This document shows positions 1-5,739 of a stretch of DNA of 8,593 nucleotides, piece by piece. The position numbers and the translations under genes are program-made. A model generated the notes under the pieces. That model was not told the DNA's origin. It ran no database searches and saw nothing but the letters and a program-made list of their open reading frames with translations. The DNA lies in assembly GCA_937967705.1 (NCBI GenBank), contig CALCJG010000494.1, positions 1 through 8,593 on the forward strand. Reading direction: 5' to 3'. The stretch comes from an uncultured Spirochaetia bacterium. Its GTDB lineage: Bacteria > Spirochaetota > UBA4802 > JAGODF01. How positions within the stretch are numbered: position 1 is the first letter of the stretch; each line of letters begins with the position of its first letter.

Positions 1-410
1 TCTATCAGCGGCCTCCGGCGCAGTTTGGTGTATAGGTAGTTATATGATAATTCCTTGTTGTACGGATATCCCGGCTCAATCACCCTTCCCGGCTCTTCCT
101 CGGGGATATCGGTTCTTCGTTGACGAGCACCGGTAATATTATCGATAGGGGCGTTATGGCGGACGATTCTGGGATAGATATCAATGTGCAGATCGGCTTC
201 CACCATCCCTATGGCATGATCAATATAATACTGGAGATTATTATCCGTGAATGTCTGCGAAGCATCGGAGGCAACGAGCTTTGTCCCGAAAGTGACCAAA
301 TACCGCAGCTCATCGGGAGTTATAAGCAAGCCCCATCCGGGATGATAATAGTCGCTTTCATTCTGTGGGTTGCCGAAAGCGAATCCTTTTCTTTGATCTC
401 GCTCTGCCAT
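1..410 (-). CDS. Putative head-tail adaptor/connector protein, 3' partial
   Basis: Reading from the ATG at 410-408, the frame is open for 136 codons to the window edge without a stop. The Shine-Dalgarno site is weak (AAAGAAAGAT), unlike the neighbours. The translation starts MAERDQRKGFAFGNPQNESD, continues with GWGLLITPDELRYLVTFG (about 26-43), FTDNNLQYYIDHAIGMVEAD (54-73) and LHIDIYPRIVRHNAPIDN, and ends in an acidic/proline segment and a tyrosine-rich stretch. The helical 'T-x-x-E-L-R-x-L then long amphipathic helix' layout recalls HK97 gp6- or SPP1 gp15-like adaptors, which bind below the portal. Position just after the head genes agrees. The family assignment is an inference; the reading frame itself is secure. 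Confidence 0.6.
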   Translation of the reverse strand, partial: MAERDQRKGFAFGNPQNESDYYHPGWGLLITPDELRYLVTFGTKLVASDASQTFTDNNLQYYIDHAIGMVEADLHIDIYPRIVRHNAPIDNITGARQRRTDIPEEEPGRVIEPGYPYNKELSYNYLYTKLRRRPLI

Positions 411-436
411 TTTTTATCTTTCTTTTCATTTTTTAT

Positions 437-466
437 AATTCCCCTGCCAGTTAAGACAGGGGAATT
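437..466. repeat. Perfect 10-bp stem-loop between decoration block and adaptor gene
   Basis: AATTCCCCTG (437-446) and CAGGGGAATT (457-466) are perfect inverted copies with a ten-base loop, starting five bases after the stop of the 121-residue gene. On the minus strand the stem is followed by ATAAAAAATG, with no U-tract, so it is not a classical intrinsic terminator. It may be a partial terminator, an RNA processing or 3'-end-protection site, or a modulator of adaptor translation. Confidence 0.6.
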
Positions 467-471
467 CACTG

Positions 472-837
472 CTATTCAAAGAGTAAGTATTTGACCTTGA
501 TCTGCTGGGTTGCGGAGGTTTCAACCGTGATGGATGAAAGCTTTCCGAAAACCAGGAGACAGGAAGAAACCTCGATCCCGTTTGTATTGGAATCGTGTTT
601 CACCGTTACAGTCCCGGCCCCCTCAACGATCAGGAGTAAACCTTTCACATTCGCAACACCGCCGGCATTGAGTGAAACAACCCCATCACCGACGATGATG
701 TTCCGTTCCTGGTAGACCTGCTCCTGAACGCCAGTAAGAACGCCGAATATGGCGGACAGGTCAAAACTGAGAAAATTCTGACCTGTGGCCTCGTTGACGA
801 GATTAAACTGACCTGTAGCTACCGCTTTTAATGACAT
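472..837 (-). CDS. Small beta-rich virion protein of unknown role
   Basis: A 121-residue protein 13 bases after the fibre-like gene, with GAGGGGG seven bases before the ATG. It is almost all predicted strand with small residues: FNLVNEATGQNFLSFDLSAI, NIIVGDGVVSLNAGGVANV, KGLLLIVEGAGTVTVKHDS, SSITVETSATQQIKVKYLLF. This fits a jelly-roll or Ig-like structural protein. No catalytic motif, signal peptide or membrane helix is apparent. By position it closes the capsid-decoration block. The stop is followed within ten bases by a stem-loop, then the adaptor gene. Confidence 0.6.
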   Translation of the reverse strand: MSLKAVATGQFNLVNEATGQNFLSFDLSAIFGVLTGVQEQVYQERNIIVGDGVVSLNAGGVANVKGLLLIVEGAGTVTVKHDSNTNGIEVSSCLLVFGKLSSITVETSATQQIKVKYLLFE

Positions 838-850
838 GGTTTAACCCCCT

Positions 851-1411
851 CTATTTGATCACTCCCCAGATGGTTACGAGGATATCCGATCCGGCGGTAA
901 AATCATCATCCGCCTTCACCTGGAGACCCTTCGCTGCAGTGAGGCCGGTTCCCTGCTTCACCGCTGCCCCGAGAGTGACCCCTGTTGAAAACATCCCCAA
1001 AACTGCATTTCCCGTAAGCTGGGCTTTGGCAATCTCGCAGACATTGGCTGGAGAGGCCGCTTTGTCCTCGATGACAATCTTCGTTCCGGTATCATCAGTC
1101 CATGCCGTTGAACCATTGACATTGACAATGAATCCATCAACATAGACCTTCTTCCCATCGGGGACCTCGGCATCTGCCAGGAGTTCCACCGGCGTAATGG
1201 CCGCCGATGCGGATATACTCCCAGTGACCCGGAAAGGCTTCTCGGTGAGAGGAACAATCACGTCCTCGGATATCTTGGCCGGTGTTACTGCACCATCCTC
1301 AATTTCCGATGTTTCAATCGACTGGGCAGCCTGGAGAATGGCCCCAATACCATATTTTTTGGCTATGGGACACATTTTATTTATCTGTTTGACCTGTTCG
1401 TCAGTAAGCAT
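851..1411 (-). CDS. Putative head fibre or decoration protein
   Basis: A 186-residue protein 11 bases after its neighbour, with a G-rich ribosome site (AAGGGGGTGGGGT) close to the ATG. Residues 1-35 form a helix (LTDEQVKQINKMCPIAKKYG). Residues about 34-50 (ETSEIEDGAVTPAKISEDV) match the style of the G-A-V-T-x-A-K-I linkers seen in trimeric phage fibre proteins. The rest (55-186) is a beta-rich domain: GKKVYVDGFIVNVNG, WTDDTGTKIVIED, GVTLGAAVKQGTGL, DDDFTAGSDILVTIWGVIK. The C-terminal DFTAG plus strand echoes the preceding protein. Inference: a fibre-like trimer on the head surface. It might instead be a tail-side protein. The stop TAG lies directly before the next gene's GAGGGGG site. Confidence 0.55.
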   Translation of the reverse strand: MLTDEQVKQINKMCPIAKKYGIGAILQAAQSIETSEIEDGAVTPAKISEDVIVPLTEKPFRVTGSISASAAITPVELLADAEVPDGKKVYVDGFIVNVNGSTAWTDDTGTKIVIEDKAASPANVCEIAKAQLTGNAVLGMFSTGVTLGAAVKQGTGLTAAKGLQVKADDDFTAGSDILVTIWGVIK

Positions 1412-1422
1412 ACCCCACCCCC

Positions 1423-1875
1423 TTATTCAGAGATGACGTATTCGACGAACACGTTGAACTTACCGGCTGTAAAATCCTGGGTTGCGATGGTGAAGGTTAT
1501 TTCCTTCTTCTCGGTCAGCTTGATCATCGTCGCTGCTGATCCCACCGGGATACAGGGTTTGAGGCCGGAATCCCACGGATTACCCCCGTTGCTAACGGCA
1601 ACAGCGGCCACGAGATCCCCAGAACTTGCGGCCTTGACAGCCATGGTTCCAGCGTCACTCCCTTCCGTCTGACAGGTGGTCAACACATCGATCCAGGCTT
1701 TAGTGATAACAGCCTTGGCCGGGATGAAAACACCAGAGGGGATGTCGCCAATTTCCCCGCCGTGCTGGGAAAAATCGTACTGAGCCTTGGCGACTTTAAA
1801 CGCCAGGGCTCTCCCATCTTCCGTCATTTTAAGAAGCTCTTCCACCTTTGCGGTGTTCATATATTCACTACCCAT
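1423..1875 (-). CDS. Beta-rich phage virion protein, probable capsid decoration
   Basis: A 150-residue protein with AGGAGG nine bases before the ATG at 1875; the internal ATG five codons later lacks as good a site. A helical N-terminus (about 1-35) precedes a beta-rich body with a pattern I associate with small phage head or decoration proteins: GVFIPAKAVITKAWIDVLT, then SGDLVAAVAVS, NPWDSGLKPCIP, KEITFTIATQDFTAGKFNVFVEYVI. Lack of enzyme motifs, and position just after the capsid gene, fit a surface or cement protein. The end (DFTAG then strand) resembles the end of the following gene. Function is inferred from position and fold impression only. Confidence 0.6.
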   Translation of the reverse strand: MGSEYMNTAKVEELLKMTEDGRALAFKVAKAQYDFSQHGGEIGDIPSGVFIPAKAVITKAWIDVLTTCQTEGSDAGTMAVKAASSGDLVAAVAVSNGGNPWDSGLKPCIPVGSAATMIKLTEKKEITFTIATQDFTAGKFNVFVEYVISE

Positions 1876-1889
1876 TATTAAATTCCTCC

Positions 1890-2204
1890 TTATCGAACGA
1901 TATAAAATCCTTTTGCCAGGAGAACCGTACCGGTTAGCTTAACCCCACCATCCAACCGCATGGGTGCTTTGGTGAGGTCAAGAGTCTCGGTTACTGTTCC
2001 TCCTATGGTGGTATCATCCTTATCCGAAATCTGCAGGGAACCCCCATGAGCAACATATTCAAGGAAAATGATGATATTATCCGCTACTTTGGATGGATCA
2101 GTCCCCTCCAGGATAAACTGGTTGTTTATCCTGGCGAGTTCCAAATCCCTCTCAGTGAGCTGCTTTCGTTCTGTGTACCTCGGTAATCCATCAACATGGT
2201 TCAT
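1890..2204 (-). CDS. Unknown small virion-block protein
   Basis: A 104-residue protein starting 11 bases after the capsid gene stops, with AAGGT about eight bases before the ATG. Residues 1-50 are helical and charged (YTERKQLTERDLELARINNQFI); 55-104 are beta-rich with glycine and threonine turns (HGGSLQISDKDDTTIGGTV, LDGGVKLTGTVLLAKGFYIVR). No cysteine, membrane segment or catalytic motif is seen. I do not recognise a family. Position suggests a minor head or decoration protein. Its TAA adjoins the AGGAGG of the next gene. Confidence 0.65.
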   Translation of the reverse strand: MNHVDGLPRYTERKQLTERDLELARINNQFILEGTDPSKVADNIIIFLEYVAHGGSLQISDKDDTTIGGTVTETLDLTKAPMRLDGGVKLTGTVLLAKGFYIVR

Positions 2205-2215
2205 CGGTGTTTACC

Positions 2216-3703
2216 TTAGACCCAGAGAAGATTTGATTTCGACTGGATACCAACAGGTACATTGATGAACAGGACGAATCGCTTTGGTGCGTAATACTGA
2301 GGAGTTGCGTAGAGATTGACGGTTCCCCAGCGATAAGGACCGATAGGTCCATATTCCTGAGAGTGCATATCCGCAAGTCTCTTCAGCATGAACGTCCTCA
2401 TTTCACCCACGGAAGAGAGATCCAGGAGAAACATTCTGGACGTTCCGGGGATGAAGGTGTTTTTATCCACATAGGTTGTCGTGGCTGTTCCAGAGTCTTT
2501 GACCCGGGCAAGAAAGTAGTATTCCCCACCCACTTCCTGCTGAGAATAGATCTCATGGTAAGTAGCGGGATAGGTGCTTTCTCCAGAGGGGGTAATCGTC
2601 AGGGTGTTGGACCCCCCAGCGGCAACTGCCGAAGATTTTTGCTCGGCACATGCGATTGAACGACCGAACCGGTTCCCGGAGGCTACCCGATACCCATAGA
2701 TAGCATTGGCAGGACGGACGCCAGATGCGATCCATTTTGACCCGGAAACTGTCGCCCCCTGAGTGGTTACGGCAAGGGAAGGTTTTTCCGGAGCCCTGGG
2801 GGAAGTTTTACCCTCGATCAGCACTTCTTTGTTCGTGGGATTGGGCCGTTTGGGGACCTTCCTACCTTCGTATTCACCGGCGATGAATATATCGACTTTC
2901 GGGATGATCCTTCCGTAACTCGTCTTGATACCTGTAGTACCATAGCCGATTTCCAATCCGCCGTCCCTTCCGATCTGCCCCTGCTGTACCCGAACATTGG
3001 GTTCCATAATACCATCGATACAGGTCAGAGCACCGGGAGACATATACAGACCGGCCCCTTCAACGGTTCCGAAGTTGGAAAAAATCAGCTCGGCCGCATT
3101 ACGGAAATCGTTCATCTCGGGAGCCTGGCCTCTCAGGTCGATGACATGATAAGACGAGCCGTTATTCCAAATTGTCTTTTCAAATCCATCGATACTTTCA
3201 GGGATCATCTCAGAATCGCTTGAATACAGAGCGGCGTTCAGGTTTCTGAGGCAGCGCATGGAGGCGGCCTGTTTCTGAAGCTTTTCTGCTGGTGTTATCG
3301 TTTGCACAAGACCAGATATCGAGGGAACCTTCCACATTTGGCGCTGGAATTTGATGAATGAATATTTTCTTACGGCTTCAGCATCGGCTTCCAGCGGATT
3401 TTCCATCTGGCCTACCCATCCGGATTCATCCTGGCCCCAGCCAACCTGGGCAGAATATTCTTCAAGGGTTGACTTGGCTCCGGTTTTAGGGATATCTCTC
3501 CAGAGCGTGAGATGTTTTTCCTGGGCGGTAAGCATAACCAGGGTCCCTTCGAGAGATTGTAACTGCAGAGCGGCCATTCCAGATGCGCCATCAATGTCAG
3601 TTATGCTCTCATTCGCTTCGAGGGCTTTCATGAGGAGCTGAACATCCTCAAACCCTATCGAACCGAATCCATCATAAGCTTCAACGTGTTGGATTATATC
3701 CAT
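2216..3703 (-). CDS. Putative major capsid protein with FN3/Ig-like insertion
   Basis: A 495-residue protein, the largest in the capsid block, with AGGAGG nine bases before its ATG, as expected for an abundant product. The N-terminal half (about 1-280) is consistent with an HK97-type capsid: helical N-arm, GAKSTLEEYSAQVGWG and ENPLEADAEAVRKYSFIKFQ (E-loop-like), a helical spine around 137-165, and AGLYMSPGAL and YGRIIPKVDIFIAGEY in the A/P domain. Residues about 301-416 differ: they begin in a P/K-rich linker and have FN3-like strands, notably AIYGYRVASGNRFGRSIA and YHEIYSQQEVGGEYYFLARV. The chain then returns to a capsid-like end (MFLLDLSSVGEMRTFMLKRL, APKRFVLFINVPVG). Inference: an accessory domain displayed on the outer shell. 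The HK97 assignment needs structural comparison; order and size support it. Confidence 0.65.
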   Translation of the reverse strand: MDIIQHVEAYDGFGSIGFEDVQLLMKALEANESITDIDGASGMAALQLQSLEGTLVMLTAQEKHLTLWRDIPKTGAKSTLEEYSAQVGWGQDESGWVGQMENPLEADAEAVRKYSFIKFQRQMWKVPSISGLVQTITPAEKLQKQAASMRCLRNLNAALYSSDSEMIPESIDGFEKTIWNNGSSYHVIDLRGQAPEMNDFRNAAELIFSNFGTVEGAGLYMSPGALTCIDGIMEPNVRVQQGQIGRDGGLEIGYGTTGIKTSYGRIIPKVDIFIAGEYEGRKVPKRPNPTNKEVLIEGKTSPRAPEKPSLAVTTQGATVSGSKWIASGVRPANAIYGYRVASGNRFGRSIACAEQKSSAVAAGGSNTLTITPSGESTYPATYHEIYSQQEVGGEYYFLARVKDSGTATTTYVDKNTFIPGTSRMFLLDLSSVGEMRTFMLKRLADMHSQEYGPIGPYRWGTVNLYATPQYYAPKRFVLFINVPVGIQSKSNLLWV

Positions 3704-3727
3704 TGATACTGTCCTCCTTTTTTATCG

Positions 3728-4399
3728 TTAAACGAGCGAGTCGATTGTTTTCAGATCTTCCGGGGACAACATTCTCAAATTGCCTCCGCATATATCGAGG
3801 GACGTTACAAGTTCCGCAGCCTCAGAATTTCCTTCCTGGGCAGCTTTCAGAACCATCCTCTTGATTTCCCTGTAATTCATTCCCTTGGCTTTCTGCAGAG
3901 GACTGTCGCTCTGAGTTACTACTGTCTGAGGAACAGAAGTCACTCCCCGCCTGGGTGCGGGAGCTTGTGCGAGAGCTTCCACCGTTTCAAAGGATTTGAT
4001 CAGGACCTCACCTGACGCTTTGGTAAGCTCTCCCTGGTATTCCAGATTTGACCTCAGATCGGCGATTTCCTCTTTGAGATCGGAGATCTTCTCTACCAAT
4101 GCTCCGGCAAGATCGGTGAAAGCCTTGAAAATACCGGTCCCGTCGACCAGAACAGCTTCAGCTTCTTCCACGTTTTCCAGTGCAGAAACAGAGTCGGTGA
4201 AGGATTTTTTAAGGAAACCGAGTTCCTGGGCATATTCTTTGGCTTCTTCCTTGTTTGCCTTCATGTAGCGCTTTAAGTGCTTTTTCATGTAGGCTTCGTC
4301 GTAGTCGTCATCGTCGTCGCCGCCGTCCCCGCCGGCATCGTCATCCTCCGCCTGAGATGCCTTTATCAACATGCGTAGGTTTTTAATTTCATCAGGCAT
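3728..4399 (-). CDS. Putative capsid scaffolding protein
   Basis: A 223-residue, very acidic, mostly helical protein between the protease and the capsid gene, the classic scaffold position. An aspartate/glycine-rich tract (about 18-35) is coded by runs of GAC/GAT visible at 4298-4350. Charged helices follow (36-80), then a probable coiled coil (about 96-120, ALVEKISDLKEEIADLRSNL), a flexible A/P/Q/S/T-rich linker (146-167) and a short basic helix (about 174-187, MNYREIKRMVLKAA) where scaffolds often contact the capsid. The start is supported by AGGAGGGG just before the ATG, overlapping the protease stop. No enzyme motif is seen. Identification rests on composition and order, so a minor capsid protein is possible. 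Confidence 0.6.
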   Translation of the reverse strand: MPDEIKNLRMLIKASQAEDDDAGGDGGDDDDDYDEAYMKKHLKRYMKANKEEAKEYAQELGFLKKSFTDSVSALENVEEAEAVLVDGTGIFKAFTDLAGALVEKISDLKEEIADLRSNLEYQGELTKASGEVLIKSFETVEALAQAPAPRRGVTSVPQTVVTQSDSPLQKAKGMNYREIKRMVLKAAQEGNSEAAELVTSLDICGGNLRMLSPEDLKTIDSLV

Positions 4400-4409
4400 A
4401 TTACCCCTC

Positions 4410-5273
4410 CTAAAGATTGTTTATCATTTGACGGATGTTCTTGGTGAAAACATCCATAAAGCTCCGTATTTGTGCTTCTCTCATGCCCCGACCTTCCAGA
4501 AATTCGACCACGCCCTTTCTTGAAGGCTTGATACTTCCCTCAGTGATCCCGAAGATGACCGCTTCCCTGGTCTTGTCGTAGAAGGGATCTCCTTCGAGGC
4601 TCTGGGTCCGCAAGGCATCGACCCCCTGGTATTTCGCTATGTCAGTGATATTGGTGAACTCCAGGGCTTTCATGATCTCTTCGTGGTTGGCTACTACATC
4701 ATACCGGAAAGCGCCTATGTCGCTAAACCGGACCATGAGTTCGTTGTTATATGCTTTTACCAGGGATACAGCCGATCCGGGGCTTACCACATAAGCACTG
4801 GCGGCAATTGCCAGGTGATTCCAATCGATCTTCATGATCTGCTCTTTTGCCTTCTGAATCGCTCCATCGAAAACCCTTTTGATCTTTTGTATGGAGCCGC
4901 CTACGGACCCCCCGAGGACAGGCAGCTCGGCGTCCAGATGCGGGATGATGCTGTCACGGACAATAGGATGGCTTTTCGTCAACCTGGCATAAACAACCGG
5001 GAGACCATCTTCCCACTGAAAATCATAAGGTTTGCCGAGAATGGCCTTGGCTCGATCCTCCATGGTTTTCCCGAGAACACTTTGATGATGCCAATCGATG
5101 ATCCCTGCTTTCAGAAAGGAGTTTATCGTTTCATCGTCGAACGCTTCCGGAAGCATTTCCTGGTTTTCTTTGTCAAGCAGGAGGGTATTGGCGATGATCC
5201 GCACATTGATGTATTTCTCATCATCCTGACGTGCGGCCTTTTCGATTTTCCAATTTCCGATTTCGACGTACAT
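4410..5273 (-). CDS. Putative capsid maturation (prohead) protease, assemblin-like
   Basis: A 287-residue protein placed directly before scaffold-like and major capsid genes, the usual place for the head maturation protease. Visible motifs fit the serine protease fold of herpesvirus assemblin and phage prohead proteases: IIDWHHQS (58-65) as the first histidine site, GLPVVYARL (90-98) as a core strand, LGGSVGGSI (120-128) holding the likely nucleophile (S123 or S127), and WNHLAIAASAYVVSPGSA (151-168) with a second histidine, H153. The C-terminal third is helical and may bind scaffold. Family role: it cleaves scaffold and capsid protein during procapsid maturation. The ATG at 5273 is the only start in the open frame, since an in-frame TAG lies at 5340-5342 and no other start codon follows it. 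Its ribosome site (GGGG five bases upstream) is weaker than its neighbours' and sits just after the terminator. Its TAG (4412-4410) runs into the next gene's Shine-Dalgarno site. Confidence 0.7.
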   Translation of the reverse strand: MYVEIGNWKIEKAARQDDEKYINVRIIANTLLLDKENQEMLPEAFDDETINSFLKAGIIDWHHQSVLGKTMEDRAKAILGKPYDFQWEDGLPVVYARLTKSHPIVRDSIIPHLDAELPVLGGSVGGSIQKIKRVFDGAIQKAKEQIMKIDWNHLAIAASAYVVSPGSAVSLVKAYNNELMVRFSDIGAFRYDVVANHEEIMKALEFTNITDIAKYQGVDALRTQSLEGDPFYDKTREAVIFGITEGSIKPSRKGVVEFLEGRGMREAQIRSFMDVFTKNIRQMINNL

Positions 5274-5282
5274 AATTGCCCC

Positions 5283-5339
5283 AAAATTAAAAAAGCCACC
5301 AAACCGAGAGGATAAGTAAACCCTCTGGCTTGGTGGCTT
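5283..5339 (-). terminator. Strong intrinsic terminator just upstream of the capsid protease gene
   Basis: On the minus strand, arms at 5339-5322 and 5311-5293 form about 18 base pairs, including one G-U pair and one single-base bulge, around a ten-base loop. The stem runs straight into TTTTTTAATTTT (5294-5283). On the plus strand the stem is not followed by a T-run, so it acts on minus-strand transcription. Only nine bases (5282-5274) separate the U-tract from the protease ATG, leaving no room for a promoter between them. It therefore ends transcripts from the upstream genes or leader, or is a regulated barrier for the capsid genes. Confidence 0.88.
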
Positions 5340-5371
5340 CTAAAGTCGCCACTCATGGTATTGAGAGTGAC

Positions 5372-5392
5372 CGGGGGTTTTTTACACCCCCG
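5372..5392 (-). promoter_or_regulatory. GC-rich hairpin in the leader
   Basis: The plus strand has CGGGGGT (5372-5378) and ACCCCCG (5386-5392), a perfect 7-base-pair stem with a seven-base loop that is A-rich in the minus-strand RNA. Two more pairs (5369-5370 with 5394-5395) can form past one mismatch. No T-run follows on the minus strand, so this is a structural element, not a second terminator. Confidence 0.6.
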
Positions 5393-5422
5393 ATCTTGAT
5401 GATATGGGTGCGAAATAAGTTG

Positions 5423-5439
5423 CGCTCTTCAACGCTCTT
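5423..5439. repeat. Seven-base direct repeat at one-turn spacing
   Basis: CGCTCTT occurs at 5423-5429 and again at 5433-5439, ten bases apart start to start (AAGAGCG on the transcribed strand). It overlaps the TATAAG option and the expected transcription start. Ten-base spacing puts both copies on one helix face, as in some operators, but copies this short can arise by chance. Confidence 0.3.
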
Positions 5440-5474
5440 ATATGACCATTAAACTACTGTAACAAAATAGTCAA
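5437..5474 (-). promoter_or_regulatory. Candidate sigma-70-type promoter (two overlapping options)
   Basis: On the minus strand TTGACT (5474-5469) is followed by TTTAAT (5453-5448) at a 15-base spacing, shorter than ideal. An overlapping alternative is TTGTTA (5465-5460) with a 17-base spacing to TATAAG (5442-5437). Either would start an RNA at about 5440-5430, leading into the structured leader. It lies in AT-rich non-coding DNA after a gene end. This rests on sequence match only. Confidence 0.45.
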
Positions 5475-5476
5475 CC

Positions 5477-5490
5477 CCCCACAAATGGGG
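5477..5490. repeat. Perfect inverted repeat upstream of the putative promoter
   Basis: The plus strand reads CCCCA, CAAA, TGGGG: a perfect 5-base-pair stem with a four-base loop, three to four bases upstream of the TTGACT -35-like element. No T-run follows it on the minus strand, so it is not a standard terminator. It could be an operator for a regulator of the leader promoter, or chance. Confidence 0.4.
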
Positions 5491-5523
5491 ATTGGCAAAA
5501 AAATAGCATTTTCCAGAAAAAAA

Positions 5524-5739
5524 TTAATCTTTTATCCCGATTGCATTGAATGTTTTACACTTCCCACACTTGGCAATGATGGATCGTGAAGATTTATCAA
5601 TGATCGTTACCCCTTTAACCAGGGTTGAGTTGTTGTTAGAAAGCGCAATGACCTCGCCGCAGTTTTTACACCGAACCTTGCCCTGGACCTTTGTGAGACT
5701 TACCGTGCCTCGTTTATTATCAATCGAATAATCGGCCAT
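5524..5739 (-). CDS. Small zinc-ribbon protein, Com-like
   Basis: A 71-residue protein with two cysteine pairs, C24-x2-C27 and C58-x2-C61, in VRCKNCGEV and AKCGKCKTF contexts. This is a zinc ribbon with about 30 residues between the knuckles. The first knuckle recalls the Mu Com family (Com is an RNA-binding translational activator of mom), but the spacer is longer than in Mu Com and no mom-like gene is in view, so a Com role is only a possibility. I chose the ATG at 5739 because AGAGGA precedes it by nine bases and the protein-like sequence begins at MADYSID. The same frame is open upstream to 5835, but that extension is almost all arginine and lysine and is the shadow of the charged tail of the preceding gene, which this gene overlaps by 20 bases. 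The stop TAA is followed by the non-coding leader region. Confidence 0.8.
   Translation of the reverse strand: MADYSIDNKRGTVSLTKVQGKVRCKNCGEVIALSNNNSTLVKGVTIIDKSSRSIIAKCGKCKTFNAIGIKD

Larger units (their letters stand above)
5283..5430 (-). ncRNA. Candidate structured leader or small RNA upstream of the capsid operon
   Basis: If the promoter above is real, an RNA of roughly 145-155 bases would run from about 5430-5440 to the terminator U-tract. It holds a GC-rich hairpin (5372-5392), a weaker CACTC/GAG-AGTG pairing region (about 5350-5368) and the long terminator stem (5293-5339). No convincing open reading frame lies in it. It could be a free small RNA, or the 5' leader of the protease-capsid transcript acting as an attenuator or antitermination target. 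I compared it from memory with common riboswitch motifs and recognised none. Confidence 0.4.

Noticed and set aside
437..466. Intrinsic terminator call for the stem-loop
   Set aside because: No T-run follows the stem on either strand; kept only as a stem-loop.
120..494. 124-codon plus-strand frame at the left end
   Set aside because: Antisense to the adaptor gene, crosses the intergenic stem-loop and has no convincing ribosome site.
4683..5315. 210-codon open frame on the plus strand
   Set aside because: Fully antisense to the well-supported protease gene, starts with GTG, and has no family-like motifs; a shadow of the minus-strand codon pattern.
5123..5356. 77-codon minus-strand frame running through the terminator hairpin
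   Set aside because: It translates the hairpin arms and then the protease gene out of frame; composition is not protein-like.
5283..5430. Known riboswitch (fluoride, cyclic-di-GMP, guanidine types)
   Set aside because: I could not find their conserved core sequences; only generic hairpins are visible.
5274..5523. tRNA gene in the gap
   Set aside because: No cloverleaf, T-loop GTTCRA or acceptor-stem pairing could be found.
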